Shown here: positions 17,947-26,711 of the stretch, in pieces
Numbering within the stretch: position 1 is the first letter of the stretch
How the letters are laid out: every line of letters begins with the position of its first letter
Source of the DNA: Roseomonas alba
Lineage (GTDB): Bacteria; Pseudomonadota; Alphaproteobacteria; Acetobacterales; Acetobacteraceae
DNA length: 64,000 bases
Assembly (NCBI RefSeq): GCF_019430885.1
Contig: NZ_JAHYBZ010000005.1
Coordinates: 124,001-188,000 of the forward strand
Reading direction: 5' to 3'
Notes under the pieces: model-generated
What the model saw: only the letters and a program-made list of their open reading frames with translations
What the model was told of the DNA's origin: nothing
The model's database searches: none
Program-made: the position numbers and the translations under genes

Positions 17947-18935
17947 GGCCGCAGACGGACCGTCTGCCCATCGGCCAAGGTTGCCGGCGGGTTCAAAACC
18001 ACGGCCTCGCCGCGCGCCAGGCCGCGCAGGATCTCAACCGCGCGGGGACCCTGGACACCCACCTCGACGGGGCGGTGTTCAACTGTCTCGCGCCGCACCA
18101 CGAAGACACGGCCGTCACGCACGGCGGCAGGGGGCACCAGCACGGCATCGTCGGTCCGGCGCAGGACGATGTTCGCTTCCACTGTCATGCCGATCATCAG
18201 GGGGGTGTCGTCGGGCAGGGTCAGGCGCACGCGATAGGCCTTGCGGGTCGCATCGCCCTTGGGGGTGATCTGGCCGACCGTGGCGGTCAGCACCTGCCCG
18301 GTGAAGGCATCGGCACGCAGGAGAACGGGCTGGCCTTCGCTCACCTGGGCGATGTCTTCCTCATCGACCTCGGCGGTGATGCGCAGGGGGCGAAGCTCGC
18401 CGATCCAGAAGAGGCTGGCGGGGGTATCGACGACCTCACCGACCTCGACATCCCGCCGCAGCACCACGCCGGCTGAGGGGGCGCGGACGATGTAGTCGTC
18501 CAGGCGCCGGCGCGCGGCCTCGGCCGAGGCCCCGACGGCACGGGCTTCCGCCTCGGCGCGATCCAGGGCCGAGCGGGATGCGATGTCACGGGTGACCAGG
18601 GTGCGGGTGCGGGCGAGTTCGTCCTCGGCGAAGCGGGCGCGGGCCTCGGCTTCCTCGACGCGGTGGCGGGCTTCGCGGTCGTCGAGGCGTGCGAGGGGCT
18701 CTCCCTCCGCGACGCGCTGGCCTTCCTGGACCATGACATCCGTCACGCGGGCGCGGACGGCGGGCCCGACGCGGGCCCAGTGGACGGGTTCGACGCTGCC
18801 GGTGGCATAGACCGCGCGCAGCGCGGGGCCCGTGGTCGCCATCGCGATGGCGACCGCCGGTGGCATGATCCACCAGAGCCAGCTCCCTCCGGCGGCGAGC
18901 AGACACAGGATGAGGAGAAGGATCCGGCGGCGCAT
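17943..18935 (-). CDS. HlyD/MacA-type periplasmic adaptor
   Basis: The protein has 330 residues with an N-terminal membrane anchor (ILLLILCLLAAGGSWLWWI). A barrel-sandwich (lipoyl-like) half-motif is seen in GSVEPVHWARVGP, then a helical hairpin (AEARARFAEDELARTRTLV), and beta-barrel segments after DVEVGEVVDTPASLFWIG. It links the inner-membrane ABC pump to an outer-membrane channel; no TolC gene is nearby. It is the first gene of the three-gene exporter operon (adaptor-permease-ATPase), the DevBCA/MacAB layout. Confidence 0.88.
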   Translation of the reverse strand: MRRRILLLILCLLAAGGSWLWWIMPPAVAIAMATTGPALRAVYATGSVEPVHWARVGPAVRARVTDVMVQEGQRVAEGEPLARLDDREARHRVEEAEARARFAEDELARTRTLVTRDIASRSALDRAEAEARAVGASAEAARRRLDDYIVRAPSAGVVLRRDVEVGEVVDTPASLFWIGELRPLRITAEVDEEDIAQVSEGQPVLLRADAFTGQVLTATVGQITPKGDATRKAYRVRLTLPDDTPLMIGMTVEANIVLRRTDDAVLVPPAAVRDGRVFVVRRETVEHRPVEVGVQGPRAVEILRGLARGEAVVLNPPATLADGQTVRLRP

Positions 18936-19060
18936 GGGGCGGCATGGGTAGCACGGGCGGGGGCGATCGCGGCGAAACGAAACACACGGTTGCGCGCCGG
19001 GCGCCCCGAGGGTAGAGAGCCCCCCGCCTAGGCGGTGCGGCGACGCATGGCCGCGAAGGG

Positions 19061-19135
<75 letters not shown>

Positions 19136-19454
19136 GCTTAATCAGAGGCTTGGATGCCTCTAATGTCCGAGTTGGACCTTCTCCGACGTCTCGCGGACCG
19201 AACCGCGTCACGGCGGTGTGGCAAAACTCCATGAAGCGGAAGATCCGAGCAGCTCGACGCCAGATCGCCCTGTGGCGCCACTCGGTTCGGCCGCATCGAG
19301 CGGCCCCTGTCATCCGCTCCCCGTGACGGCAAGCGCTCTCGGTCTGCATAACCTTCCCACGGGACGGCGCCACGTGCGCCCGCGGCACAAATTCGGCGGG
19401 TTACGCCGCAATGCAGCAGTCCGATTAAGAGTTCCAAAACCTCAGCCCGGTTGA
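19136..19454. other. Gap after tRNA-Thr, small hairpin only
   Basis: A 6-bp hairpin (AGAGGC at 19144-19149 pairing with 19156-19161) just after the tRNA may help end its transcript. I see no gene, integrase fragment or clear repeat in the rest of the 319 bp. Confidence 0.35.
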
Positions 19455-20366
19455 ATGGCGATCGTGACGACGGTGCATCCCGGCATCGTCTCATCGGAAC
19501 CATGGACCGCCATCGTCGTGACCCCGTCAGACCAGATCGTGCCCGGTGATGGGCGGGCGTCGCCCTATGCCGCGGGCCTGCCCATGCTGCGCGATGCCAT
19601 CACCGGATCGCGGCAACTGCTGATGCCGGCGCTGGGCTTCGCCGCCGGCATGGCCCTCGCTGGTGCACTGGTGGGGGTCGGTCATCTCCGCGCCCGCCCG
19701 GTGGATGCGATCGACGCCGGGCAGGAAAGCCTGCAGACCCGCGTCGCACGGCTTGAGGCGATGGTCGACGAACTTGCCGCGGCAACCGACAACGCCGTGG
19801 CCGCATTGCAGGCATCGGACCAGAACGTCACCGCGCGGGGGCTGGAGAACAGCCGCTTCATCGCCGCCGCCCTGCTGTTGCAGGCAGCGGTCGCGACGCC
19901 GCGGCCCTGGCCGCGCGAATACCAGGCGATGGTGACGCTCGCTCCGCCGGGGGCTCTGCCGCGGCCGCTCGCGGAAGTGCTGCTGAGCCACGCCGCGCGC
20001 GGCCTGCCGACCGAGGCGGAGCTGCGCGAACGCTATGCCGCGCTGATGCCGCAGCTCATCGAGCGTGCACCGCGCGACGCCTCGCTGGTCGAGCGCAGCT
20101 TCACCGCCATGCGCAACGCCTTCGCGGGCGTCGGGCTGGCGGCGCCACCGGCGGCGACCGACCAGGAACAGGCCATCGCGGGCGTTGCGCAGCAACTGCG
20201 TCGCGGCAACCTCTCGGCAGCGGTTGTCGATGCCGGGGCGCTACATCCGTCGCTGCAGCCGCTCCTCGCGGGCTGGCTGGCGCAGGCCGGCGCGCGGCTC
20301 GCCGTCGAGCAGGCAGTGCAGGAGACGTTGCTCCGGGCCCTGACTACCCCGCCGCGGCCGATCTGA
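19455..20366 (+). CDS. Mitofilin (Mic60/COG4223)-like membrane-anchored protein
   Basis: The product has 303 residues. A cytoplasmic tail of about 54 residues is followed by one membrane helix (about 55-78, with GFAAGMALAGALVGV), then a short coiled coil (about 85-115, LQTRVARLEAMVDELAAAT) and a helical C-terminal domain. The C-terminal part (RGLPTEAELRERYAALMP, GNLSAAVVDAGALHPSL, WLAQAGARLAVEQAV) has the layout of alphaproteobacterial mitofilin-like proteins, which shape membranes. The family call is by pattern and not proven. It is the first gene of the cluster; the PstS-like gene follows within 50 bp. Confidence 0.5.
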   Translation: MAIVTTVHPGIVSSEPWTAIVVTPSDQIVPGDGRASPYAAGLPMLRDAITGSRQLLMPALGFAAGMALAGALVGVGHLRARPVDAIDAGQESLQTRVARLEAMVDELAAATDNAVAALQASDQNVTARGLENSRFIAAALLLQAAVATPRPWPREYQAMVTLAPPGALPRPLAEVLLSHAARGLPTEAELRERYAALMPQLIERAPRDASLVERSFTAMRNAFAGVGLAAPPAATDQEQAIAGVAQQLRRGNLSAAVVDAGALHPSLQPLLAGWLAQAGARLAVEQAVQETLLRALTTPPRPI

Positions 20367-20413
20367 TGCGCCGCCAGCCGCCGATCCCCGCCCCTGCCCG
20401 AACGGAGGGTTCC

Positions 20414-21472
20414 ATGCGCCGCCATCTTCTCGGCCTGATCGCCGTTCTGCTTCCGCTTTGCGCCGGGCCGGTGCGCGCCGAACCCTCCATCACGCTACGC
20501 GAGCGGCTGGTGATGGTCAGCTCGGCCTCCTCCACCACGCTGACGCGGCTGCTCGTGCGCAATTTCGCCGAGCGTTTTGCAGGCGTCCCCGCGCCCCAGG
20601 TCGACACCATCAGCGCCGCCCGCACGATCGAGGCCTTCTGCAGCGGCGTTGGCCCGCAGACGCCGGATATCGCCATCGTCACGCGACGCATGCCACGCGC
20701 GATGATCGAGGTCTGCGCCGCCAACGGCGTGCGCGACATCATCGAGGTGCAGCTCGGCCTCGGCGCCGTGGTGATCGCCGGGCGGCGGGGCGACGCCATG
20801 CCGGGGCTCACCGCACGGCAGATCTGGGAAGCGCTCGCCGCCGAACGGCCCGAGGACGAGGATTTCGGCCCCAACCGCCAGCGGAGCTGGTCGGACATCT
20901 CACCGACCCTGCCACACACCGAGATCCGCGTGCTTATTCCCTCGGAGGTGGCGGGCACGCGTGCGCTGTTCGACGACCTCGTCATGGAAGGCGGCTGCCG
21001 CAACGTCACCCGCGTGCGCCTGATTTTCGATGCCGCCTATCGGCGCAGCAAGTGCATCACGACGCGTACCGACGGCCACGCCATCACCCTGCATGGCGAT
21101 GAGGTGGTGCCCGCGCTGCTCGCCGCGCCGCCAGGCACGCTCGCCGTCGTCAGCTATGATCAGCTTGTGGCGAGCGGCGGCAACCTGATCGCGCTGCCGC
21201 TCGACGGCGTGTCGCCCAATCCGGCGAGCATCGGCAATCTCGACTACGAGCACGCTCGCACCTTCTTCCTCTACGCCAAGCGCCAGCATGCGCGGCAGCA
21301 GCAGGGCGTCGGCGTGGTGCGCGGCATCCACGAATTCCTCGTCGAGAGCACCAGCGAGCAGGCCGGTGGCCCCGGCGGCTACCTGACCACGGCCGGGCTC
21401 GTGCCGCTCGGCCCGGCGGAGCGCGCCGCCCAGCGCCGCATCGCCGAGCAAGGCCGACTGATGTCCCGCTGA
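20414..21472 (+). CDS. PstS-like periplasmic binding protein
   Basis: The protein has 352 residues with a signal peptide (MRRHLLGLIAVLLPLCAG, cleavage after VRA near residue 23). VSSASSTTLTRLLVRNFAERF, DIAIVTRRM, GLTARQIWEAL and VAGTRALFDDL correspond to the ligand-binding segments of PstS-type phosphate-binding proteins. The ATG at 20414 was preferred to one at 20366 because it follows CGGAGGG and gives the clean leader. No pstCAB lies nearby, so it may act as a sensor or scaffold rather than an importer subunit (inference). Confidence 0.7.
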   Translation: MRRHLLGLIAVLLPLCAGPVRAEPSITLRERLVMVSSASSTTLTRLLVRNFAERFAGVPAPQVDTISAARTIEAFCSGVGPQTPDIAIVTRRMPRAMIEVCAANGVRDIIEVQLGLGAVVIAGRRGDAMPGLTARQIWEALAAERPEDEDFGPNRQRSWSDISPTLPHTEIRVLIPSEVAGTRALFDDLVMEGGCRNVTRVRLIFDAAYRRSKCITTRTDGHAITLHGDEVVPALLAAPPGTLAVVSYDQLVASGGNLIALPLDGVSPNPASIGNLDYEHARTFFLYAKRQHARQQQGVGVVRGIHEFLVESTSEQAGGPGGYLTTAGLVPLGPAERAAQRRIAEQGRLMSR

Positions 21473-21504
21473 CCTGCCCCGCCCGGATCGGAACCCCCTA
21501 CGCC

Positions 21505-22245
21505 ATGCATGCCAAGGCCCTCCTCCTCGCCGCCGCGATCGTCGCGCCGTTCGCGGCGGCCGCGCAGATCGCTCCCCTTGCCGGCGCCACGCGCGTCGTC
21601 GTGCCGACGCCGCTGCAGGACCTGCCGTCGGATGACGACGTGTTGGCACGGGCCGAACGGCTCTGGAGCGGCATCATGGACAGCCTCGGCTTCAGTTTCG
21701 GCACGGGCAGTTCCTTCGCGCAGCAGCACAGCCTCGCCGCGCGGCAGCAGACGCGGGATGACTTCGCGTGGCTGATGGACATCGCCGGCTACAAGCTGAA
21801 GGAGATCGAATCCTCCGTCTCCCTGCTGCCCGGACTGTCGCTGACCTTCGGCCAGGCGCGCATGCTGACGGAAAGCGACCGCGAATATGTCGAGCGCACG
21901 CTCGAACGCCATGCGCGACGCAATCCTGGGCCGATCTCGGCCATGCAGCGCACCATCGTGCGCGGCATCATGGATGCGGGGGAGCTCGGCGGCTTCTCGG
22001 TGGACAAGGTCGAGGTAACGCTGTTTCCGCTGCCGCAGGTGCGCTTCCAGCTCGCCCCGGCCGATGCGCCGCTTGGCATGGAAGCGAGCCGCATCATGCG
22101 GGCGATCGACCGTCTGAACCAACGCGTCACGGCGCTCGGCGCGCAGCAGCAGCAGAGCGGGCCGGACCATGGGCGGCGAATGTTCGACCAGCCCGACGCC
22201 AATGCGGCGCGGCTGCTGCCCGCCGCCGCCACCATCCTCCACTGA
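21505..22245 (+). CDS. Unrecognised secreted protein
   Basis: The product has 246 residues with a signal peptide (MHAKALLLAAAIVAPFAAAA). The mature part is mixed and mostly helical: LPSDDDVLARAERLWSGIMDSLGF, then DIAGYKLKEIESSVSLLPGLSLTF, and a C-terminal Gln-rich segment. I recognise no family. The ESSVSLLPGLSLTFGQ and KVEVTLFPLPQVRF stretches look like beta strands. It sits 32 bp after the PstS-like gene and probably works in the periplasm with it. Confidence 0.6.
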   Translation: MHAKALLLAAAIVAPFAAAAQIAPLAGATRVVVPTPLQDLPSDDDVLARAERLWSGIMDSLGFSFGTGSSFAQQHSLAARQQTRDDFAWLMDIAGYKLKEIESSVSLLPGLSLTFGQARMLTESDREYVERTLERHARRNPGPISAMQRTIVRGIMDAGELGGFSVDKVEVTLFPLPQVRFQLAPADAPLGMEASRIMRAIDRLNQRVTALGAQQQQSGPDHGRRMFDQPDANAARLLPAAATILH

Positions 22246-22299
22246 TCACAACCACCTTCCGCGCCAGGACGGCGCAGCGCGTGAAAGGCAGAAGGCCCG

Positions 22300-22728
22300 A
22301 TGATGGCAACGGACCAGACGCAGCGGCAACGCTTCGCCGAACTCGTGAAGCTGCAACTCCAGGGGCGCCGCTTCCTGGAACGGGACCAGGAGCGTCGGCT
22401 GCTCGAGGAAGGGCTGACCCGCTATGGCCTGACTCTCGAACAGGCAACGGGCGTGCTGCGCAGTGCGGCGGAGCATGACTCGATCGCGCTGGAGGGCGAG
22501 CTCGGCACCTCCTCTCGCGAATTGCTGCGCACGCTGTCGGACAAGCGCAGCCGTGTGTCGCGGGACGACTTCAAGCGCGCGGTCGCCTTCTACCGCGCCC
22601 GCACCGGCGTGCCGGAGGCGGATGCGCAGAAGCGTGTGAAGCGAATGATGGAAGAGCTCGATCTGCGGCCGAAGCCGACCGGGCGTGTGATCCGATCCCG
22701 CCGCTGGTACCGCGCGATCAACAGCTGA
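22300..22728 (+). CDS. Small soluble helical protein; stand-alone copy of a cluster-specific module
   Basis: The protein has 142 residues, no signal peptide and no membrane helix, and is rich in charged residues. Its segment from about residue 30 (EEGLTRYGLTLEQATGVLRS) through VSRDDFKRAVAFYRARTG and LDLRPKPTGRVIRSRRWYR matches the C-terminal 115 residues of the carbonic-anhydrase-like protein at 27121, in the same order and spacing. This is a homologous module seen directly in the sequence; its function is unknown. A DNA- or protein-binding adaptor role is possible. Confidence 0.65.
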   Translation: MMATDQTQRQRFAELVKLQLQGRRFLERDQERRLLEEGLTRYGLTLEQATGVLRSAAEHDSIALEGELGTSSRELLRTLSDKRSRVSRDDFKRAVAFYRARTGVPEADAQKRVKRMMEELDLRPKPTGRVIRSRRWYRAINS

Positions 22729-22750
22729 ACCCAGGGACTGAAGGAAGCGA

Positions 22751-23101
22751 ATGATGCGAAAGATACTGACCGTTCTTGCCGTGCTGCTCGTCGCGCTGCC
22801 GGTCGCCGCGCAGTCGCCCGGGCGCGCGCCAGCCCCCGCGCCGGCGCCGGCCCCTGCACCCGCGGCGCCGATGGCCGCGCCAGCGCCGGTGGTGCGCGAG
22901 GTCGCGCCGATCATCAGCATCCAGACCCTGCCGCACATCTCGCCTGGGCATGCGGTGGCCCTCGGTACCGGCCTGTTCGTCGGTGCGCTGGCCGGGTCCG
23001 CGATGATCCATGGCGGGGCGCTCGCCACGGTTATCGGCGCCGCGGCGGGGCTGACGGTCGGCCATTGGTACTGGACCGAGCGTCACGACGACGCCGACTG
23101 A
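22751..23101 (+). CDS. Small Pro/Ala-rich membrane protein
   Basis: The protein has 116 residues. A signal peptide (MRKILTVLAVLLVALPVAA) is followed by a Pro-Ala repeat (residues about 27-46), a linker, and a glycine-rich hydrophobic helix (ALGTGLFVGALAGSAM and ALATVIGAAAGLTVG, glycine-zipper style), ending WYWTERHDDAD. GAAGGAAG before the ATG is a good ribosome site. It is probably an envelope protein; the Pro-Ala arm would span part of the periplasm. No family recognised. Confidence 0.6.
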   Translation: MMRKILTVLAVLLVALPVAAQSPGRAPAPAPAPAPAPAAPMAAPAPVVREVAPIISIQTLPHISPGHAVALGTGLFVGALAGSAMIHGGALATVIGAAAGLTVGHWYWTERHDDAD

Positions 23102-23179
23102 TCCCTGAGCCGCTCCGCGGGTCGCGCAGGATGCGCGGCCCCCCGCCTGTCAACCGATGCGCCGCGGAGGATCCCGGCC

Positions 23180-23980
23180 TTGGATATCCTGCTTCCCCAC
23201 GAACTCGCCGCGCTGCCGACCTGGATCGGCATGACGATCTGCATCGCCGTGCCGGTCGCCCTGGCGTTGGTGCTGGGCCGGATCATGTATGCGCTGTTCA
23301 CTGCCACCGAATTCCAGGCGAATGCGGTGGTCGGCGCGGTCAAGTACGGCTTCGTCGTCGAGATCTATGCGGTGGTGGCGGCGCTGACGCTCGTCGGAGC
23401 CTGGGACATCTTCCAGACGGCCCGCGACACGCTGCAGAAGGAGGCGTCGGGCCTCTACATGCTGGCGCTCGCCGTCGATACCTATGATGGGCCGACCATG
23501 GTCGGCACACGGCAGGAGATGCGCGCGGCCATCCGCGACTATGCCGGTGCCGTGACGCAGCGGGATTGGCCCGCCATGCAGGCCGGTGTGCCATCCGGCG
23601 GCTCCGACGCGGCCTTCCAGCACATGACGCGCGTCTTCCTTGACGTCGAGGGCGAGCGCAACGCGCAGCAGACGCTGCAACAGCAGACCAGCAACTGGCT
23701 TGCCCAGGTGGCCGAGGCGCGGATCGCGCGGCTGTCGGTGCAGTCGCGCACCCTGTCGGGACTGATCTGGATGCTGGTGCTGACGGTCTCGGTTGCCGTC
23801 ATTGCCTTCCAGTGGTTCTTCGGCGGCGCGAGTGCCGCGATGCATGTCGCCATGGCGGCGGTGATCGCCGTGATCGTGGGATCGGTGCTGATCGTGTCGA
23901 TCAAGCTGGCCTTTCCCTATGTCGGCGACCCACCGCTGCTGACGCCGGCGCCCTTCCTCGCGATGATGGATCTGCGCTGA
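23180..23980 (+). CDS. DUF4239-like integral membrane protein
   Basis: The protein has 266 residues with two N-terminal helices (about 15-37 and 52-74), a central soluble stretch with DTLQKEASGLYMLALAVDTYD and a coiled segment (QQTLQQQTSNWLAQVAEARI), and two C-terminal helices ending KLAFPYVGDP. The layout and the E-x2-L pattern after helix 2 resemble the bestrophin-like DUF4239 family; I am moderately sure. The start is TTG with CGGAGG 10 bp upstream; no ATG in frame keeps helix 1. Confidence 0.55.
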   Translation: MDILLPHELAALPTWIGMTICIAVPVALALVLGRIMYALFTATEFQANAVVGAVKYGFVVEIYAVVAALTLVGAWDIFQTARDTLQKEASGLYMLALAVDTYDGPTMVGTRQEMRAAIRDYAGAVTQRDWPAMQAGVPSGGSDAAFQHMTRVFLDVEGERNAQQTLQQQTSNWLAQVAEARIARLSVQSRTLSGLIWMLVLTVSVAVIAFQWFFGGASAAMHVAMAAVIAVIVGSVLIVSIKLAFPYVGDPPLLTPAPFLAMMDLR

Positions 23981-23994
23981 TGCGCCGGGCCGCG

Positions 23995-24600
23995 TCAGTG
24001 CGAGGCGGCGTGGTGCGGGCGGTAGCGCCAGCGCTGGAACAGCACCAGCGCCAGGGCGATGATCCAGACATTGAGCTGCGCGGCGAACCAGGCCGTCAGA
24101 TGCGCGGTCCATTGCAGCAGCAGCGCGATGTGCAGGGCGAGCAGCAGGAAGGCAAAGTAAGCGCGGCGCTGGGCGCGGCCATGCCACAGCCCCTGCGTCA
24201 TGATGGCGCCCTGCACCAGGCCGAGCAGACCGATCCAGCCGGTGAACGCGGCGAGGCCGTCGAAGGCCAGCATGAGATCCGGCAGCGCCTGCAGCGTCGA
24301 GAGCTGCGGCAGGGCGTGGCGACCGAGCAGATCCAGCAGGCTGATGGACCAGGGCCCGTCGCCGGCGAAGATGCGGTCGGGCAGGAAGTAATCCGTGTGC
24401 GGCTCGGCGGCGACCAGCGCGACGCCAAGCGCCGTGCCGGTGCCGAGGGCGAGGAGGCGCAGGATCGGCACTGCTTCCGCGTCATGCGGCGCGGTCATCT
24501 CGAAGCCCGCAATGCCGAGCCGCAGCAGGGCCACCGCGAAAGCCACCGCGAGGAGTGCGGCGAAGGTGCCGCCGAAGATGTCGCCGAAATCAGCCATCAT
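23995..24600 (-). CDS. Integral membrane protein of unknown family
   Basis: The protein has about 201 residues and five predicted membrane helices (GTFAALLAVAFAVALLRLG, ILRLLALGTGTALGVAL, FTGWIGLLGLVQGAI, AYFAFLLLALHIALLL and WFAAQLNVWIIALALVLF). It is the only minus-strand gene inside the cluster, convergent with the gene at 23180 (14 bp between ends). The start could be the first or second ATG at 24600/24597. No family recognised. Confidence 0.55.
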   Translation of the reverse strand: MMADFGDIFGGTFAALLAVAFAVALLRLGIAGFEMTAPHDAEAVPILRLLALGTGTALGVALVAAEPHTDYFLPDRIFAGDGPWSISLLDLLGRHALPQLSTLQALPDLMLAFDGLAAFTGWIGLLGLVQGAIMTQGLWHGRAQRRAYFAFLLLALHIALLLQWTAHLTAWFAAQLNVWIIALALVLFQRWRYRPHHAASH

Positions 24601-24621
24601 GGGCGTTGGATAGGCCGGCAA

Positions 24622-24984
24622 GGGCTAATGCGCGGTTCATGGGCGCGTGCGGTGGGGGAGTGGAGGGGTTCTGCGCCTCCGAAGCACGCTGCAAAGGAGC
24701 GAAAGGGCTTCGTGGTTCGTCGCCTGCGTCCGCTGTGGAGCCGAGAGGGGCTTTGCCCCTCTCGGACTCACCCCAGCAAAGGCCGAAAGGCCTCTGCAAA
24801 CCTCAACTTGGCGCCGAGCACCACGGGGAGAAAGGTGCCGAGGCCCGTTCTTGCGCACGAAGCGCGCTTGGCGGGCGCAGCATGCCTGCCCCGCTCCGTG
24901 CCGACAGATTGCGTTCCAAGTGCTCCAAGCACTTGGCGGGTTGGTTCGGAGGGGCAGAGCCCCGCTGATCTCCACCGTGGCAGA
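24622..24984. repeat. Intergenic hairpin-rich segment inside the membrane-gene cluster
   Basis: This is a divergent promoter-type gap of about 360 bp. Arm CCGAGAGGGGC (24741-24751), loop TTT, pairs with 24755-24765. AGGCC (24780-24784) pairs with 24789-24793. Arm CCAAGTGCT (24916-24924), loop CCA, pairs with 24928-24936. GGGGC (24951-24955), loop AGA, pairs with 24959-24963. The units resemble those at 1646-1691 and 7052-7117. No convincing gene lies here, although open frames cross it on both strands. Confidence 0.55.
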
Positions 24985-26004
24985 ATGCGCCTCGCCCTCG
25001 GCCTCGCCTTGCCGCTGGTCTTGGCAGCGATGACGGCGCGGGCCGAGACGGTGGCGGTGCTGCTGCCGGGTGGCGCCTGCCAGCTCCGCATGCTGCCGGA
25101 GGGCGGCATTGCCATGGAGACCACCGCGCTGGCCGCGGAGTCCGCCGCCCTGACCGGCCTGTCCGCCCGCCTGTTCGCCGATGCCGCGACGATGCGCCTG
25201 GGGCCGGCGCGGGAGGCGGTGCCGGGCTTCGGCGGCTGGGCCTATGGCTGGGTGCAGAGCTACGTCACCTCCTATCGCAGCCTGGCGCGCGGGGTGGTGA
25301 GTCTCACGCATTCGATCACCACCGAGGAGGCCCTGCCTCAGGCCTCGCGCATCGCCGAGGAAATGGCGGAACCCGTCCGCGCGGAATTTCGCGCGCGGGT
25401 GCTGCAGCCGTCGCTCGGCGATGGCGGCTTTGCTGCCGATATCGCGCATGTTGGCCGCGTGATGGACGCTGCCTGGTCGCGGGCGCTGCGGGACAGCGCC
25501 GTGCGGCTCGCCAATCATCCGCCCGCGACGGCGGGCGCGACGGCACAGGGGGTGCTGAACCTGGCCGCCGCCGCGAAGCCGCTCGCGCCGGATCTGGAGG
25601 CGGCGGGGCCGGCCGACCCGATGACGATGCTCGCCCAGGACGGCGCGGATGGCGGGACCGTGTTCCTGCGGTCGATGCGGCCCATGGCGGCGCGGCTGGG
25701 GGCGGTGGCGATCCGGCTCAGCGAGGCCGGTTCGCTGATCGCGGCCGGTGGCGCCTTCGGGGCGGCGCTGGGCGGCATTCCCGGCACGATGATCGGCGTC
25801 GCGGGCGGCATCGGGGCGTCCTGGGGGCTCGACTGGGTCATCAGCCGGGTCGACGCGACGCTGAACCGTGCGGGGTTCGAGGCGCAGGCGCTCGAGGCGT
25901 TGGCCCGCGCCGAACACCGTCTGGCCACCGAGTCGGCCGAGGCCGCCGCGACCATTCTCGCCGCGCGGATGGCCGCGCTCGGCACCCAAGGAGACTGCCG
26001 ATGA
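24985..26004 (+). CDS. Secreted or membrane-associated protein with glycine-zipper segment, unknown family
   Basis: The protein has 339 residues with a signal peptide (MRLALGLALPLVLAAMTARA). The mature part is helical. GSLIAAGGAFGAALGGIPGT runs into MIGVAGGIGASWGLDWVISR, a Gly-rich membrane-active or insertion segment near residue 250-290. The ATG at 24985 was chosen as the first that gives a leader; the frame is open far upstream. It starts a tight run of four genes with 4-bp overlaps (24985-28110). No family recognised. Confidence 0.65.
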   Translation: MRLALGLALPLVLAAMTARAETVAVLLPGGACQLRMLPEGGIAMETTALAAESAALTGLSARLFADAATMRLGPAREAVPGFGGWAYGWVQSYVTSYRSLARGVVSLTHSITTEEALPQASRIAEEMAEPVRAEFRARVLQPSLGDGGFAADIAHVGRVMDAAWSRALRDSAVRLANHPPATAGATAQGVLNLAAAAKPLAPDLEAAGPADPMTMLAQDGADGGTVFLRSMRPMAARLGAVAIRLSEAGSLIAAGGAFGAALGGIPGTMIGVAGGIGASWGLDWVISRVDATLNRAGFEAQALEALARAEHRLATESAEAAATILAARMAALGTQGDCR

Positions 26005-26711
26005 CCGACGCCCCCGAGGACGGGACGGTCGCTCGCGACTGGGTCCGCCTCGCCACCTTCGCCTGCGCCGCCTTGTCCTGTGCGCTGTCCGCGGCGTGCC
26101 TGGTCGTCGTGATGGGCGGCGTGTCGCCGCAGGTCACGACCGCGGCGCATGCGGCGACGCCGGCGCGGGCGGAACCGCTGCCGCCGGGCAATACGCCGCA
26201 TGTCCTGGTCGCGGTCGAGTTGCTGCTGCCGCATCTGCCGCGCCCGGCCCCGTTCCCGCGCAGCTTCGCCACCGCCGTCGCGCTGGCCGCGGGTGATGCG
26301 GAAGCGACGCGGTTGCTGCTGCCGCTTGCCGCCGCGGCGGCGGATGGCGCGCCGACGCTGCGCCAGCTCGCCGAGGATTTCGGCCCCGCTGCCGACGCGC
26401 TGGTGCTGGCCGAGATGGGCTTCGGCCCGGATGCGGGCTGGTTCGCCCGCCGCACGGCGCGGACGATGCGGCTTGGGGCGGAATTCGGCGCGGCGGGGAC
26501 GCCCGGCCTCACGGCATTGCGTGACGCGGCGGAACGGCTGGCGGAGGAGGATGGGCCGGGAGCGGAGGCCGCGCTCGCGCCGCTGCCACAGGGTGCGGCG
26601 CCGGCGCTCGATGCGTGGCGGGCGCGGCTGGCGCGGCGGCTCGCGGCGGATGCGGCGAGGGTGCAGCTTGCCGAACTCGCCATGGCCCGTGCGCAGGGGA
26701 CGTCGCGATGA
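26001..26711 (+). CDS. Mitofilin (Mic60/COG4223)-like membrane-anchored protein, second copy
   Basis: The protein has 236 residues with a short cytoplasmic tail, one membrane helix (about 17-40) and an Ala-rich helical domain. RSFATAVALAAGDAEATRLLLPLA, DGAPTLRQLAEDFGPAAD, GWFARRTARTMRLG and LDAWRARLARRLAADAARV recall the C-terminal blocks of alphaproteobacterial mitofilin homologues. With the gene at 19455 it makes two such proteins in one cluster. The call is by pattern. ATGA overlaps couple it to both neighbours. Confidence 0.5.
   Translation: MTDAPEDGTVARDWVRLATFACAALSCALSAACLVVVMGGVSPQVTTAAHAATPARAEPLPPGNTPHVLVAVELLLPHLPRPAPFPRSFATAVALAAGDAEATRLLLPLAAAAADGAPTLRQLAEDFGPAADALVLAEMGFGPDAGWFARRTARTMRLGAEFGAAGTPGLTALRDAAERLAEEDGPGAEAALAPLPQGAAPALDAWRARLARRLAADAARVQLAELAMARAQGTSR

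Noticed and set aside
19455..20366. HemX-type heme-biosynthesis protein
   Set aside because: The single helix plus coiled coil would also fit, but no hem gene is nearby and the C-terminal pattern looks closer to mitofilin-like proteins.
24637..25989. 450-codon minus-strand frame opposite the gene at 24985
   Set aside because: It is a shadow of a GC-rich gene: no start signal, Arg/Gly-rich, no domain. The plus-strand reading has a signal peptide and coupled neighbours.
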